Under the pieces are notes generated by a model. The model did not search any database, was not told the DNA's origin, and saw only the letters and a program-made list of their open reading frames with translations. Below, piece by piece: positions 37,097 through 51,341 of a DNA stretch of 64,000 nucleotides; positions within the stretch are counted from its first letter, which is position 1; each line of letters opens with the position of its first letter. A program made the translations under genes and the position numbers. Source of the DNA: Eucalyptus grandis (lineage: Eukaryota > Streptophyta > Magnoliopsida > Myrtales > Myrtaceae); NCBI RefSeq assembly GCF_016545825.1, contig NC_052613.1, positions 2,480,001 to 2,544,000 of the forward strand, given 5' to 3'.

Positions 37097-39115
37097 GATC
37101 GCTCGCTCGCAGGGATACGACGACGATGACGACGACGACAGGGACGACGACTCATCGCTCTTATCAGCTCGCTGTAGCGTTGGGATATCAGGGAAGAGAG
37201 AGGAAGTCCGTACGAGAGAAGGCGCCAAAGGATCTTCGGTATGTTCTGGGCTTGGGCTGTTGATTTTCTTGTTTTCTTTTTCTCTGATGACTCTAAGCCC
37301 ATTATTGATTTTCCTCTTTTTTTTTTTTTTTTTTGAGAAAACAGAAAAGATAAAAAACAATTGGAAATTTTTGCTAGTGGATCCTATCTCGTCGAAAAAA
37401 AAAAGAAAGAAAGTTGTTGCATGATTAAACTAATTTAGAGAGTTCGCCTGTTTCGCAAAGAATCCACATTTGGAAGACTATTCTCCCTAAAATAAATCGC
37501 TCCCATTACTTACAAAAATGATCGAAAAAAAAAATATGTTTGAAAAATAAATTACCATTTATAATGAAGATATTTATTATTAGTTGATTATTATAGCGAT
37601 ATAAATAATTATTTTAAGAAAATTATTTTCTATATCGTTTATTTGATGTGAAAACAAATAGATCATAGTAAGCTAGAGAACTTCACATTTTTCGTCTTGT
37701 GACTCCTAGGACTTATTCATCGGCCTTTGATCAGACTTCTCGTATGTAAATTCGTGCATGATTCTTTGATTTGGGTCTTTGGATTTAAATTTTGTAACAT
37801 TAAGCCCTTAATCCTACGTAATCGAGTCACTTCAACTCCAAGTTCCGGTTCATTAAGAAATGTATTTTACACGACATTTTCGAAAACTCTGTGCATCTCA
37901 CGAGCATTTTATGCCACTTGCCGCATGATATGTTGACCGAGAAAATAGAGTGGCAATCTATTTGATGGTGCATTTATTTTATGAAAAATAAATAATTTGA
38001 AATTCGTTTTTTTTTTTTTCTATAAATAATTATTTGTATTGCTTACAAAAAGAAATAAATGAAAAATAATCTCCAAACTGTTGTCAATGATGAAATCATT
38101 TTTTGTTCAATTATTACAAAGACATAAATAATCAATTTTAGAAAAATATTTTTCAATGCATTTTTCTTGAAATAATCTTAACCTCAATTAGCTGTAAAGT
38201 ATCTTTTGATTAATACGAGTGAGCGTTGGGTGGCAAATTGTGATATAAGAGTGGCTCTAAGGTATCTATTGTAATGTTAATATCATGCTTGTTGAACCTA
38301 ACAAATGGGTCAAACGACATAATGACTCCGAAACGTTTCAAAACGTTCGACGAGTCAAGTTGTTGCAATTTTAGCCTCGTGCGAATCAATTTCTCCATAA
38401 TTTCTACCCTCGAGAGAGATAAATTCGCGCGACCCTATAAATCGGAGGTTGCTAATTTAGTAACCTCGGGCGAAATTTTTATAGAAAGTTCTAATATGGT
38501 CATTTTGATCAATTCATGAGATAGCCAGCAAGTGATTTCCCAATAAAAATCGATCAAAAAGATTATATTGAAACTCATAAGATGGCTTTAGATTTTTTTT
38601 TTAAAAATAAAATAAATAAAGGGTAATAACGGAAATATGAAAAATCAATAGGGTAATTTAGGAAGAAAAAAATATTTGCCACGTGGGTATTTCCTAAATC
38701 TACTGCGGTTCGACTTTGAATCCACGCCGTACAATCTGCCGAGAATTGCCCCATGTTAGGACATTCTTTGGAAAAGAACCACCTTATCTGATCTGATCTG
38801 ATCCCATCTTTGTACTGTTTGAAAAGGGGCTGGATGTCCTACCTAAGCTTTTAAATATCGTCTGCAAACGCACCCAAAAGATCCCAATTCCAAAAAGGGT
38901 CAACGCAGCAAAGTTTGAAACGAAGAAGAATTCTACAACGTGCTTTTTTCTATGCGCAAAAAGGTAGTCTGCAACTACGACCGGAGAAAGCAGAAGACAT
39001 TCTTGGCAATTTAAAGTGCTTCCAAAAACAATGAATCGAACGCGACAACGTTGGGTGGTCGTAGAACGAAGAATGGATTTTCACCATGTGCCTGTACAAA
39101 GAACTTAACCCGATT
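37097..39115. other. Block B spacer between pseudogene and CRK-B
   Basis: Counterpart of 25602-27886, without a gene. A T-run lies at 37317-37334. It lacks the ~158-base segment that block A holds at 27323-27480. Confidence 0.55.
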
Positions 39116-42088
39116 CTATCTAGGCTCGGATGCTTCGACCGCGTAGCGGCTGTTCGTCCGCAGGCTCCCCGTCATGCTGGAAGAGACATCGGACACCGTG
39201 AGCTGGTTCGACAGCCATGTGTGCGTGTATGAGCTTCCGGTGCTGGACTCGTCGGACAGCACGCTGGCGTTGAGGAACGGGGGCTGCTTTGGCTCTGGGA
39301 CGGCATGGTCCCTGTTGCGGAGCATCTCGACGACCACGGACATGGTCGGTCGTAGTTCCATGGACGCTTGCGTGCACAGGAGGCTGATCTGGAGCATGTC
39401 CGATGCCTCCGGGACAGGGAATTTGCCCTGTAAGGCCGGGTCGACGCACGCGGCTAGATTGTTTGACTTGTAATGCTTCCATACCTGAAAAGCAAATCAT
39501 AAAAGTTCCATGGCTCCGTCACGCATCTTGACATTTTAATCTGCTGATACTAAACACAGTAAGCAATCTTACCGACTGTAATACCGAGCTCGACCCCTGT
39601 GCGAATACGCTGCTCTTCCTACCGCTCAAGATTTCAAGAACCAGCACCCCGAAAGCATAAACATCGGCTTTCTCCGTCAGTTGTCCCCTCACAAGATATT
39701 CAGGCGCCATGTAACCGCTGTATAGTTTACCGTCTTTTAGAAATGAACCAAACTTAGCCCAGAGAAGATGTGATATGGGAAAACACTTTGACTGGCCAAA
39801 ACTTGTCAGATTATAGAAAAAAAGAGTGCCGACTATGGTATCAAGCATGCTAGTGATTGAACATGCATTCTTACAGTGTGCCTGCAATTCCTGTGCTGAG
39901 GTGAGAGTTATCCGGAGCAATGCATCGGGCGAGCCCAAAATCCACAATTTTCGCCATGAGATTCTCGTCGAGGAGGATGTTGCTAGATTTTATGTCCCGG
40001 TGGATGATCTTCACTCCGCAGCCTCCGTGAAGATACGCAAGGCCCTCGGCTGTTCCTGTGATGATGCGCAGCCTCTCCTCCCAAGTCAGGACATGGGTCG
40101 CATCGTTGACTGCAGCAGAAGATTCTATTCTCTTATTGGGGCCGCCTCGTACTTTAGAAAGAACAGCAGAAACGGAGTGTGGCTGACGTAATAGAAGAAG
40201 AGGAATGGCAAGACACTTATGGCGCAGACTTTTGAAGCCTAATGACTCGGAAATCATAAGACGGAGACATTAATTGCAGTACAAGCAAACAGGTTATTAA
40301 GATTGCAAACTGAGCCGATGCTTGTTCTAAAGGGTTAGATCTCTTCTCGGCATCAATCGATGACTGTGTAACTGTTAAGCAGTCGAGCAACAGCCAGCTA
40401 CTTACCGAAAAGAACTTGATCCAGACTCCCGTTAGGAATATATTCGTAGACAAGGAGGCTCTCTGGGCCCTCGATGCTGCATCCCAAAAGCCGGACGAGG
40501 TTTTTGTGTTGGATCCCGTTGATCAGGTTCACCTCATTGAAGAAGTCGTCCACCCACTGGCACGTGTTGAACACCAGCCGCTTCACCGCGACCACCTTCC
40601 CGTCGGGTAGTATCCCCTTGTACACGGAACCGGCCCCCCCTTGCCCCAGCTTCCTCAAGTCATGGAAGAAGTCGGTGGCCTTCTCCAGCGTCTCGTACTT
40701 GAAATACAAGTTAGACTTTCTGACGCTCGCCGGTAGTCTCATGAGGCTATGCTGCACTGAAAATGGATGAATGCGAAATTCGCACTGTCAAGCTCGTATT
40801 TAAGAATCACCGAGATTCCATTGTACGCATTGGATTCAAATCATTTACCTAATTTCTCCTTGGAGTACTTTTTGTATCCAATGTATGCGCCGATGAGAAC
40901 GAGAGAAATCGCCGCAGCAGCCGATGAGGCTATCGCTACAGTGATGTGGACCCTGGACGGCCCTGCGAAATGACAAAGACAGCATCGCTTCCGTTCAAGT
41001 GATTCTATGACAACTACAAGTCAAATGTCAGGGGCCTCACAAAAATTCGGATTTGGCAGCCTTAGCACTCGAATGAAAGATCAACATGTTCAACCCAATA
41101 TTCAGGTCGAGATTAACAGAGTTTATTGGAAATTCTGAAAACCCGCCCACGACGAATCACGAGATCAATCAAATCGAACTTAATCAGCGAACGTGGAGGA
41201 AACTACGGTTGGAAATACTGAAATCTGACAACAGACATGGAAGAGCCTCGGTTGCCCTGTAATGGCGAGGAGGCTATCTTTTAATGTCCGAAAAACCAGT
41301 GATCAAGAGGCTAACTTGTTACCTCCGCTGACGGGGACGCTGTAGAACTTCGTGGTGGAGTAACGGAGGAAGCATCCCGCATTCATGGCCCGCGCTTCTC
41401 CTGCGGGCGTGCAGTTTCTCGCCTTCGATGCCGCATTCTCCAGACAGACTCTGCAGCCGCCGGCATCGAGCGTGCTCCAACACTGTGCCAAAGCGTATAC
41501 CCCGGCGGCTCCTTTGGCTCCGTCCTCCCCGGCCACCGCGAAGCCCCCGTTCTGCACCGCGCTGGCCGAGACATCCCTCAGCACTCGGTCCACCCTATAT
41601 GAGAACTCGGCCGCTCTCTCCGCCGGGACCGTCGAATTGGAGCTACAGTTGAGATTGTCGTGCGTCGGATCCACGGTCTCGTTGTAGAAGTCGTAGCCGT
41701 CGTAACGGAGGAAGCAGCCGTCGAGGTAGAGCCGGCCGAAGTTGGGGAGGCAGCGGGGGATCCGGGTCCGGCTTTCGGCGAAGCAGAGTAGGCAGTCGGT
41801 CTTGATCAGGTCGCCGTGGCACTGGGCGAGGCCGTACACCGCCGTCGGCGGCGAGGCGAGGGAGTAGTTGGCCTTGCCCCAGCGCAGGTGCGCGACGCTG
41901 CCGGAGATCTCCCTCATGACGGCGATGAAGTCAGGGACGACGTTCCCGGCGACAGTCCCATTGGCGTTCCGGCAGAAGAGGCCCACTACGGCGATCCGAG
42001 GGTCGGAGGCGGCGAGCGGGAAGAAGATCGAGCAGAGCGCGAGCAAAGGAAGAGCGAAGTAAGCGGAGACCGCCACCGGAGAACGCAT
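39116..42088 (-). CDS. CRK: Cysteine-rich receptor-like kinase, copy B
   Basis: Six exons: 41323-42088, 40849-40962, 40406-40756, 39875-40109, 39573-39717, 39116-39484. Exons 2-6 match copy A in length exactly. The codon matching the copy A start (42113-42115) is TTG, so translation most likely begins nine codons later at ATG 42088 ([16 protein letters not shown]), which still gives a good signal peptide and 659 residues. Both DUF26 cysteine motifs ([26 protein letters not shown]), the membrane span, [24 protein letters not shown] and DFGLARC are intact. Six extra residues lie near [11 protein letters not shown] in the first DUF26 domain. The gene looks functional; expression depends on use of the downstream start. 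Confidence 0.92.
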
Positions 42089-42985
42089 TGACGGGCTCGC
42101 TCCGTTCGACTCCAAGAGCTTTCTGCTTGAGAAAGGCTCGGTTATGAAATCTTTCCCTTCTCAGTTCTCTGCAAAGAGAAGAAGAAGAAAGAAGAAGAAA
42201 GGGAAAAGATCTCGTAAGCCGCAAACCAGCTACACAACGCAATTCTGTCCTCCTTTCTTCTTCCTCCTTCTTCTTTCTTCTTTTTTTCTTCAGTGGAGCG
42301 ACTATTTGCCTTTGTGGGTTCTACTGTTTGGAGAGAGAAAAGGTGTTGCAGCTCGAGTCATGATGACTGATCTGATCCAACTGGGTTGAAATCTTTGCTC
42401 ATCAGATAGAGAAGGAAGGGGGAGGGGAGGGAGAATGATGGAGTTGAAAAGGCGAGGCCCCAAGGGAGAGACGGGTGCTTGACCTTTGGGGCATCGGATC
42501 TCATCATCACCCTCTGCCTTTTTATGCTACAGTAGGGTTTTCGGAAGGTGCCATGTGCGATGCCAGGTCCCAGGAACTGCCGCAGATGACACACTTGATG
42601 ACATGTTTGATGACAGCTCGCTCTCTTTTCCACCCCACCACCCCCCGGCGGCGGTAAGTGGAATGCAGTGTTTGGCATGGCGCGATTGGTGGGGGAGCCC
42701 GAGAAAGACTTTGGGTTGACGGCGGTGGAGATGAGACTCGATCCGGAGGTTGGACAGAACGGAGAGAACGGACCGATGTCTGACACAGAGAGAGAAAGAG
42801 AGTGAGAGAGCTGCAACGACTGACCGGACGAGGGCGACAGTTGTCGACGTCGATGTCGACATCGCTGTTTGCTTCTTTAGCGATTATTCTGCGGCATTAA
42901 ACTCAGGGAAGGTACCATGAATCTCCCAAACTGCACGGTCGTGGTTTGGGTTGTTATAAGATTCTCTTTTCTACCAAATTTGGGG
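42089..42985 (-). promoter_or_regulatory. CRK-B leader and promoter
   Basis: Homologous to the region in front of copy A, with the pyrimidine-rich leader (minus strand, opposite AAGAAGAAGAAAG at about 42178). The long GA tract of copy A is reduced to short GA runs near 42410 and 42790. No coding sequence is supported. Confidence 0.45.
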
Positions 42986-43490
42986 CCAAACCATGTACCG
43001 CTAAAATTCATTCGGCGCCTAGTGTCGACTTTAGATGATCGAATTTGGCCTCGAGCGTTTCGGATGAGATTCCCCCCTTCATTTTTCCTTACATGTACAC
43101 TTGACTTTTTCCGGTCCCATCGCTCTCGTTGGGAGATGTGCAGGCTAATTTAGAGGCGGTGAAATTTTATAGGATCAATTGCTTAATACTGAGTGGTAAA
43201 ATTTAATTGGAGAGGCAAATGAAATACGAAAAAATTCGAACTCAAAACTTTTAGTGGAAATTTAATTAGAGAAGTAAATGGGTCTGCAAAAATTCGACGT
43301 CAAATCATGTACCACTAAAATTCATTCGGCATCTAGTTTTGACTTTAGATGATCAAATTTGGTCTCGAGCGTTTCGGATGATATTCCCCCCTTCATTTTC
43401 CCTTACATGTACGTGTGACTTTTTTTGGCCCCTTCACTCCTGTCACGAGATATTTTGGCTAATTTAGAAGCAGTGAGATTTTGTAGGAGT
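42986..43490. repeat. Imperfect tandem duplication, 314-base period
   Basis: The stretch beginning CCATGTACCGCTAAAATTCA (about 42991) returns, slightly diverged, as CATGTACCACTAAAATTCA 314 bases later (about 43306). Each copy continues through GATTCCCCCCTTCATTTT or a close variant. Block A has only one copy (about 31740-31910), so this duplication came after the block duplication. Confidence 0.7.
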
Positions 43491-46400
43491 AATATCAATA
43501 TAATTAGGGAGGTAAATGAGACTTGGAAAGATTGAATTCAAAACCTTCAATAGAAATTTAATTGGAGAAGCAAATGGAGTCTAAAAGGATTCAATTTCAA
43601 AACTTTCAGCTCTAATATCATATGAGAATTTTGTGAGACCACTATCAACTATTATAAAAGCTTAAACTCTTAGATGATGGCTTATTATTTATATATAGAA
43701 GTGTTGCACCTCCTCGAATGGGTCGTTAGACTGACAATTTGAGCTTAACTTTTGGTGCTTCGTATATATGAGAAGATGATTGGCCACCCTATTGTTTTTT
43801 TTTTTTTTTTTTTTGGGCTTGAATTTAGAATTTGAGATGTCTATATGAGACACTATCATATTTGAATTTAGAGATAAATGTATTGTAAGTTCTAAAAATT
43901 ATCATGAAAATTCAATTGAGTCTTGAAATTTTTTAAAAATGTAATTGAGTTTTAAAACTTATCAAAAAAGGGTAGTCGACTCCTAAGACTTTCGAAAATT
44001 GTAATCACTGAAAGGACTTAGATTTGATTGATTTGATAAATCTTTAGAACTCGATTGCACTTTTTAAAAAGTTTTAGATCTTCCAATGCACTTATTCCTT
44101 ATATTTATATATGACCTCTTCTACCCTAACTATGAACCACCGCATAGAGTTCCGCAAATAAAATACTTGTAGGAGCGTGGTAGTTTGTCCAAGATCGTCT
44201 CAATAAATAGCCAAAGTAGGAGGCAATCTAAGGGAAATTGAGCAAATTCTCAAATCATCAAGTTACAAGCGCGAAGTGATCGGGCTACTCTTTCGTGCTT
44301 TACAAAGCACGTGGAATAAAAGAATGACAAGCATCGGTTCATAAGTAAGTCTTGCATGACATGATTCGGTGAATCATATGCACCGAGTCCTTGAGTGGTC
44401 GGGAAGCATGCAACGCAATTAAAATCAGGGTTCGGCCCGCGCTTGAGTCTGACCTCCAATTCTGTTCGGTTGCCAAGAGCAAAATTACTAGGAGGAGGAA
44501 TAAATTGGGAGAAGGATACTAGAAGTACCTAAGTTATGTATAATGATCACTTTAATGTTAAAAGTTTTTTTTTTGAATTACTTAAGTGACATTTTTTTGA
44601 AAAAATAATCACTTAAGCACCAACTCCAATCTAAATCACCGGAAATCCGATGTAGCCATATTTTATTTATTTGTTAATATTACATGACTCGCCGATGTGC
44701 TCAGACAACATATAACCCCTAAACAACATCTTGTAGTAGGTTAAAAAATGATTGCTTCCGTGTAAGTTATTGTAAAAAAATGATTATTTTAGTGCCAATC
44801 ATTGTTAAAAAGTGGTCACTTCAATGCAATTTTAATGAAAAAGTGATTGTGCTAAAAAATGTCACCTTAGATAAAATTTTTAATTATAAATGCCACGTAA
44901 TTTCTTTAGTCGTAATTTCTCTTTGGAGGCACTTAGGAAATCGTCTTTTTTTTTTTTTTTTTTCTGATTTTGACACTTAAGTGAGTTAGTGAAAACTTGA
45001 CACTAAGCGTTATACATAATTTATGACGCTTTTAGTGTTTTTTTCTCGAAATAAAACTGCAATTGTTTGATGGTGATGTCTCGATCTTAACTAGGTTTCG
45101 ACCTTCAAAAAAAGAAAAGAAAAAAGAAAATTTGGTTTCGACCTTCTACCAAAAAAGAAATTATTGATATATGGAACATCGTTCAGCTTCGAAATAGTAT
45201 GGGTTTTCGTTATCAAAACTTTATTCTCCTCGATTTTCTCTGATCATTCGTACATAGCCAAATCGGTCCCCCCTTTCCCCATTTTTCTTTAATCATTCAT
45301 AAACAACCAGACCGGTTCTCCCCCCCCAAAAAAAAAAAAAAAAAAAAAAAGAAAGATTCGACCACACATGCATACATAGCGCCGATTATGGAAAAAAAGA
45401 GTATATGCCCCAATTTTCAAAAGAAAAATGATTGGGCGAAAGTCTCTAATCTATCATAAGAATAACAATCTATTCTAGACCACAAAAAATCAAAAACTTT
45501 GTTAGTATAAAGTCATTAGGCTATCGTGAGAATAATAACTTTTTGTGAGTTACAAATTCTTGATGGTGTAGACCCCACAATAATTTAAAATTATTTGTTA
45601 TTTAGTGTTTGTGGTTCCAAACAGGACGGTTATTCTCACGGTAGATTTAAGACTCTTACTAAATCATTTTCAAAATCAAATAACAAATAATTATAAATTG
45701 TTGTGGAACCCGTTACTTTAATAATTTTTATCTCACAACAAACTATTATTCTTCTAGTAACCTAATGACTATTATGGTAGCAAAACCCATTTTAGAGTTT
45801 AACCGCACATAAACAATAGTTTTATCTCCTTTGCAAAAAAAAAAAAAAAAAACAATAGTTTTATCTCAAGAAAAAATATGTCCAAATATAATCCAAAACA
45901 AAAGAAAAAGAAGGCCTAACGCTATGATTCAATAACTAATATTTTAATAAAAAAATGCATCTCGTTTTTGAATATTTTATTTCACGAGATTTTATTACAC
46001 CCATTATCCATATTGAAAAAAAGAAATGATTTTTTTTTTTGACTAACTAATAGGATTTCTGCTCAAAACTCTTTGTTTCATTTTTTATTTTGACGAATAC
46101 GACCAAAGTTGACAGGCAGAAATTTTCTTTTAGCTCTGGATTTTAGGGAACCCCGCAGGTGGCTACCGTTGCATATAAATAACACGAGATCATTTCTTTT
46201 AATTGAAGGGCATTTTTTTTTTTTTTTGGGTGCTTTTGGCCTTGTGTGGAGATAATTTATATAACTATTTAACTTTTGGTCTTTTACCAAGTTTTAATTC
46301 ACTTGCTTAGTGGGTAAAGTTCACGCGCCAAAAAAAAAAAGTTAATAAACTTCCAATTCAAAGTAAAATTAATATAACACCAAAAGTTTATTATTTCAAG

Positions 46401-48005
46401 GTAAAAATGATAAAATATTCCGACAGAATCAATTGTTGGAAAAAAAGGAAAACAAAATGGTTGCAATTGGAGTCACGACCACATAAAATTGGACGTCGAG
46501 ATCATGTAATCCTCTTATCAAGGAGAAAATGAATTGCTACAGCACCATACTTAGGTTGAAATTCACGGCACTTGAATTTTTTAGCATAATACGATTGTTT
46601 GGTGACCAATGGAAAAGTAAACAAAAGCATTTGTTTTCCGTATAAAAAAACCGATGAATTTAAAATCTTGATGGTGGCTCTAGAAGCTCAAAGGGAACAA
46701 ATTCCAAAGGAAAAACAGTTAAAAGGGGATTACATTGACAACTGCCGTCTAGTTATTTATTGAGCAATTAAATAATGAAAATTTATAATTTTCAAAGCAC
46801 AGTCTTTCATGTGCGGTGTGTAATAAGATAAGATTTTTTGTAATAGTACAAATAAAACGAGGCGGACGAGAACCCTGGTGGGGAGAAAAGGTTTGCCTAT
46901 TAGCTATTACCGTCCAAAGGAGAGTTCACTGATTTCATTATCACCAACACCTTTTAAAATTTTATGATTATTATGCAATTAAAAAAGAAGAAGAAGGGGA
47001 AGGAGAGAGAGAGAGAGAGAGGGTTGGTTTTGGTTTGCGTTGGCTACGACCATGCGTGCCTATTGAGAGGGTACTCCATACGGTCAACTTCTCCCATTCC
47101 ATCGTGCGACTCTTCAAAAGATAGAAAATATAAGATATGACCGAAAGATAAAAAGAAAAGAAAAGAAAAGTAATGCTGGCCACATGGCAACGTCAATCCA
47201 CATCCGTCTCTCTCATGAAAGTGAATGGAGTATTTAGTAAAGATGGATTAGGTTTGGCATTAGATTAGCTTATCCCTAATCTTTTTTTAACTTAGCCAAA
47301 ATATAGTTGGCATTCACCCCTAGTTTAACCTTCATAGCAAAAGGAGCTTAAATCCTTCAACCCTGAACTCGAGCTCATCATGCAACATTTTATTTATTTA
47401 TTTGTCTAGTCTTATCTTATACCTATTTTACACACCATTATGTGTGCTAAGTATTGTGCACAGGTTGTGAAATCTTACTCTATTATTCACGTGTTCTCAC
47501 TCCAGCCTCTTGAGAAGGTGAGGAATCAAACTCTTCACCTCTCCTTTCCCAAGTGACAATGATAGTTATTGGGGCACAACACTTTAAATTTACCATTCTT
47601 ATGTGAAATTTCTAGCTTTAATAAATTGATTTATCAACTTTTTTCCAAGTGAGCTATCGATTAGTTTTGGATTGCTAACTCATATTTGATCAATCACCAA
47701 GTTGATACAAAAAAAAAAAATCATAATTGTTTATCTACACCTAATTTTCGTGCCATAAAAAATAGTAGACTAGTACACACGTGATAAATCTGCCCTCCGA
47801 TCCTAGATAATCGCTGACGTGGAAACGCACTTGGCAAACAACTTGGTTGATTGGTGTATGACATAAATCCCCTTGAAAATTCACCATAGATGGGTCTCCC
47901 AAACAACATGGTTTTTGGGAAGCCGGATTTGAAGAATATAAACCGAGATTGAGAAATCTGCTAAAATTTACTAATTTGTCCCAAGAGCTCCCTCATGTTT
48001 CAAAA
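43491..48005. other. Block B downstream AT-rich region, no gene
   Basis: Counterpart of 31925-35917. It contains long A/T homopolymers (43796-43815, 44947-44963, 45328-45350, 45835-45852) and a GA run at about 47006-47021. No gene is supported. Confidence 0.55.
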
Positions 48006-50179
48006 ATTTAAGAAATGATTACAAGAATTGATAAATTAAAAAAAAAATGAAGTAAAAGTTGGTAAGTAATTCAAACGAGAAGTTGTAACCCAAAAAAAGT
48101 TGGTAATTGGAGAAAAATTAGTAAGCCATCTAAAGAAAGATTGAGAAACTCATACGGAAGTCAGTAAATTTGAGTTGTTAATAAGCAAAGTTAAAAACGG
48201 TGAGAAAACTTGGTAACTTGTAAATTGTCCAAAAGATCTAGTAATTTCTTGATGAATAAGTTAAAGGGAAATCAGGCAATCGGGAACTTAGATTCCCCTG
48301 GTGGCATGTACCAGGACGAAGCGACAAGCTTGCATGTTTGTCGGAAGACGGGGCTAGTATTGCTCTCTTCCCAAGGCCTTTTTTATCTCTAACATGCTCT
48401 TTACACGAGGATGATGCCACCTTGTTTGAGGAAAGATGAAAACACGCCGACTTGATAAATACTTACACGTTAGGATGATTTTTCTATTTCATTTTATATA
48501 TTTATATATATATATATATATATATATTTGAAATATTTCATTAAGTGTTAAAAAATCGTTGGTAAAGGGACTCCACATCGTCTCTTAATGTGCTTATGAC
48601 TTGTTTTATCGTCTTCCAGATCCAAGAGAAACCAAGCTTATGGCCGAATATACCTGCCCAAAAACCCTCTCTCTCTCTCTCTCTCTCTGTGAACACTGAA
48701 CTATGAATGTGAAACCTGGAAAGAAGAATCAATGGCGAGATGCATGCGGCCTTTCCGAATGCGAAATCTCTGGTATGTAATGCAATATCTATTTGCATCA
48801 TGTCAGCCATGCACCGCGCGATCCTAAGTGGCTGGAGTAAGTACTCTCCTCTCTCGGCACGCCCCTATCCCAGTTACAAGCTCCCGATCCATGTGCGTCT
48901 CTGGTCGACTTGAGATGAATGATAAACCCTAGTTTTTTTTTTTGAACAAGATAAACCCTAGTTCACAGCCTGTGATCAGCTGCAATCATTGCAGTCACCT
49001 AACGCACGTGTTCATCTTGTATTGCAGGGCAACAGATGTTTCAGCACAGATTAAGCTGCTTCATCCAATGGCTTTTTCCAATCCTTTTTAATCTTTTGTT
49101 GGCACATGTTTAGCCGGGACACCGTGTTGACATTAAGCTAGCGACCTTTCTCGTCGAGCGTGTATATATATATTTTTATCATGAACAGGTGGAGAACCTG
49201 TTTTCAAATGACTTTTCATAGCATTGGGCATATAATAAGATGACTTTATTCTCATCTAATAGCTTTGATTCGAGTCATTCCTACGTTATGCATTTCTTCC
49301 CTACCCCGTTGTTAGCATCATATGTTACACGTCTAATCAATATTCTCAAGGCCTTAATACTATGTAAAGGAGGGATGAATTGCCATTGTTGTTGATCCCA
49401 AAATGAAACTAGGAAAGAATATGAAGATTTAAAAGGGAACACTTTGGAGCGAGGGCCCGAAAAGCTGGTGAAGAATCTGCACCATATCGGCTTAAGTATG
49501 AGTGGACGGTTGTGTATTCATTTTATTTTTCATTAAAACCAAGCCCAAAATACAAGAGTAAGCAGTATCAAAACACGGTACATCTCGATGCCTTTATACC
49601 TCAGTCCGCTTGTCTATTTGATTCTCAAGTACAGTGGGTTAATTCGAGATTCGTTAAAAAGAACCAAGATGTCTTTACATTCTACGATAATTAGCTCACT
49701 ATCCCAAGAGCAAAGAAAGGAATCTTGTAGATAGGTTATCAAAATGAAATTGTTTAACTTTCGAACTAACTCCAGTGTAGAACGACCAGCAAAGTGATGA
49801 GAGCGTGGAGGCAAGTTAGGTTTCAAGTTGAAGAGCGCTGGTAGCGTTGTGTTTTTAGTTGAATCTTACTGTTTATGAAGTTAATGTCGATTACAGATGC
49901 GAATGAAGCTGACTTAAGCTATTTTTAGATTGGCTAGACAGGATGATTACACGAGATTCACTTGTTTAAATTTGATTTGAGTTGAGCTTGCCGATCTTCA
50001 ACTAGATTGCTCGTGAGCTTAATTGAGCTTCTACTATTATGTTTTTTTTAGAAATTAATTGTTACAGATAAACTTCACCTAAACATTCTAGGAAATTTTC
50101 CAGAGACCCCTAGTTTGTATGTATTCTTTCAAAAGACCCTTAAAGAGTGGGACTTTCCTAAAGAGAAAAAAGAATATCC
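48006..50179. other. Unique spacer with TA and CT microsatellites
   Basis: Outside the duplicated blocks. It holds a (TA)n tract at about 48502-48529 and a (CT)n tract at about 48667-48688. Short frames match no known protein. No RNA gene was seen. Confidence 0.5.
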
Positions 50180-50188
50180 GTCAAAGTG

Positions 50189-51341
50189 AGGAAAATTACC
50201 AAAATACTAAATTTATTGTAATTTTTCTAGTTCAATATTAAACCCCTTTTTTGGCTAATTCACTCCTAAATTTTTTGTATTTGTGCAAATTCAATTCATT
50301 TGACAAATTTTGGCTGGCTAGTGTTGATGTTGACGTTACTTGGTGTTAGCCGTTCGGCTGACGCTAACATGTCAATTTTTTATTATATTTTTGATATTTG
50401 ATTTTTTTTTCTCATATATATATTTTCTCTTTTCTTCTTTCTCTGGCTAGTCCAACGATTGGCCAGGGGCTAGGGCTGGCGACATTGACCTCGTCAGCCA
50501 ATGGGGAGGCTCTCCCTCATCGGCATTGGCGAGGGTTGGTGAGGGCGAGCCTCGGCCACCCTTGGCGAGGACTTGCTGTCGTAGGTAAGGTTTAGTTCAT
50601 CCAGTGCCGCGATGGTGAGGGCAAGTGGCATTGGGTGAGGGCGAGCTTTGTTGTCTGTGAGCTTTGCCATGGCTGGGTGAGGTTGAGCTTCGTCGTCCGT
50701 GAGCTTCGCCATGGTTGGGTGAGGTCAAGCTCGCCCACCAGCCATGGCAAGGCTCGCCCTAGACTAGATTTGGCGAGGACTTGCTGTCGCAGGCGAGGGT
50801 CACTAGTTGAGGCCAAGCTTGCCGAATGTTGCGACAATGAGGGCAAGGGTTGGGTGAGGCTCGCCCTCACCCTCGCCCTTGCCAGATTAGAGCCACAATG
50901 GTGAGGGCGAGTGGCGTTGGTTGAGGTCAACCTCGCCCAACGCGATAGCGAGTCCTCGCTAGGGGTGGTTGATCGCCCTCGCTAGTGCCAGGGAGGGTAA
51001 GCCTCCTAGTGGCCGGTGAGAACAGTGGTTGGTGAGGTCGATCTTGCTAGCTCTAGCCTTTGGTTGATCGCTGGATTGGCTAGAGGAAGAAGAAAAGAGA
51101 ATTTAAAAAAAAATAGAAAGAAAAAAATCAAAAATGAAAAAAATCAATTTTTTTCTTGAAAAAATCAACGTGTTTGTGTCGGTCGGACGGTTAGCGTCTA
51201 TGTTAGTGCCGACCGGCCAAAATTAGCCAGATGGATTAAATTGGTATAAATATAAAATGTTTATGACTGAATTGACAAAAAATGTTTATGATTGAATTGA
51301 AAAAATTATTATAGGTTTGAGACTGTTTTGGTAATTTTTCT
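50189..51341. mobile_element. Mutator-like element with exact 9-bp target duplication and GC-rich core
   Basis: A 1153-base element is flanked by the identical 9-mer GTCAAAGTG (50180-50188 and 51342-51350), typical of Mutator-like transposons. The ends are inverted: AGGAAAATTACCAAAA on the left, and AGAAAAATTACCAAAA when the right end is reversed. Subterminal inverted blocks (GGCTGACGCTAACATG against GTTAGCGTCTATGTTAG) flank a GC-rich core (about 50440-51090) full of GGCGAGG/GCGAGCCTC words. Frames in the core are repetitive and match no transposase, so it is non-autonomous. It is the same family as 6238-7790 and the fragment at 53416. Confidence 0.85.

Larger units (their letters stand above)
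35918..48005. repeat. Segmental duplication, block B
   Basis: Direct tandem copy of block A, about 12.1 kb long because of insertions: one of about 670 bases at 36292-36966, a 314-base local duplication near 42990-43490, and smaller changes near 47640-47930. The junction with block A is at CAAAAATCTC/AAAAATTCC. Short A-rich microhomology at the joined ends suggests the duplication formed by unequal joining rather than by transposition. Confidence 0.88.
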
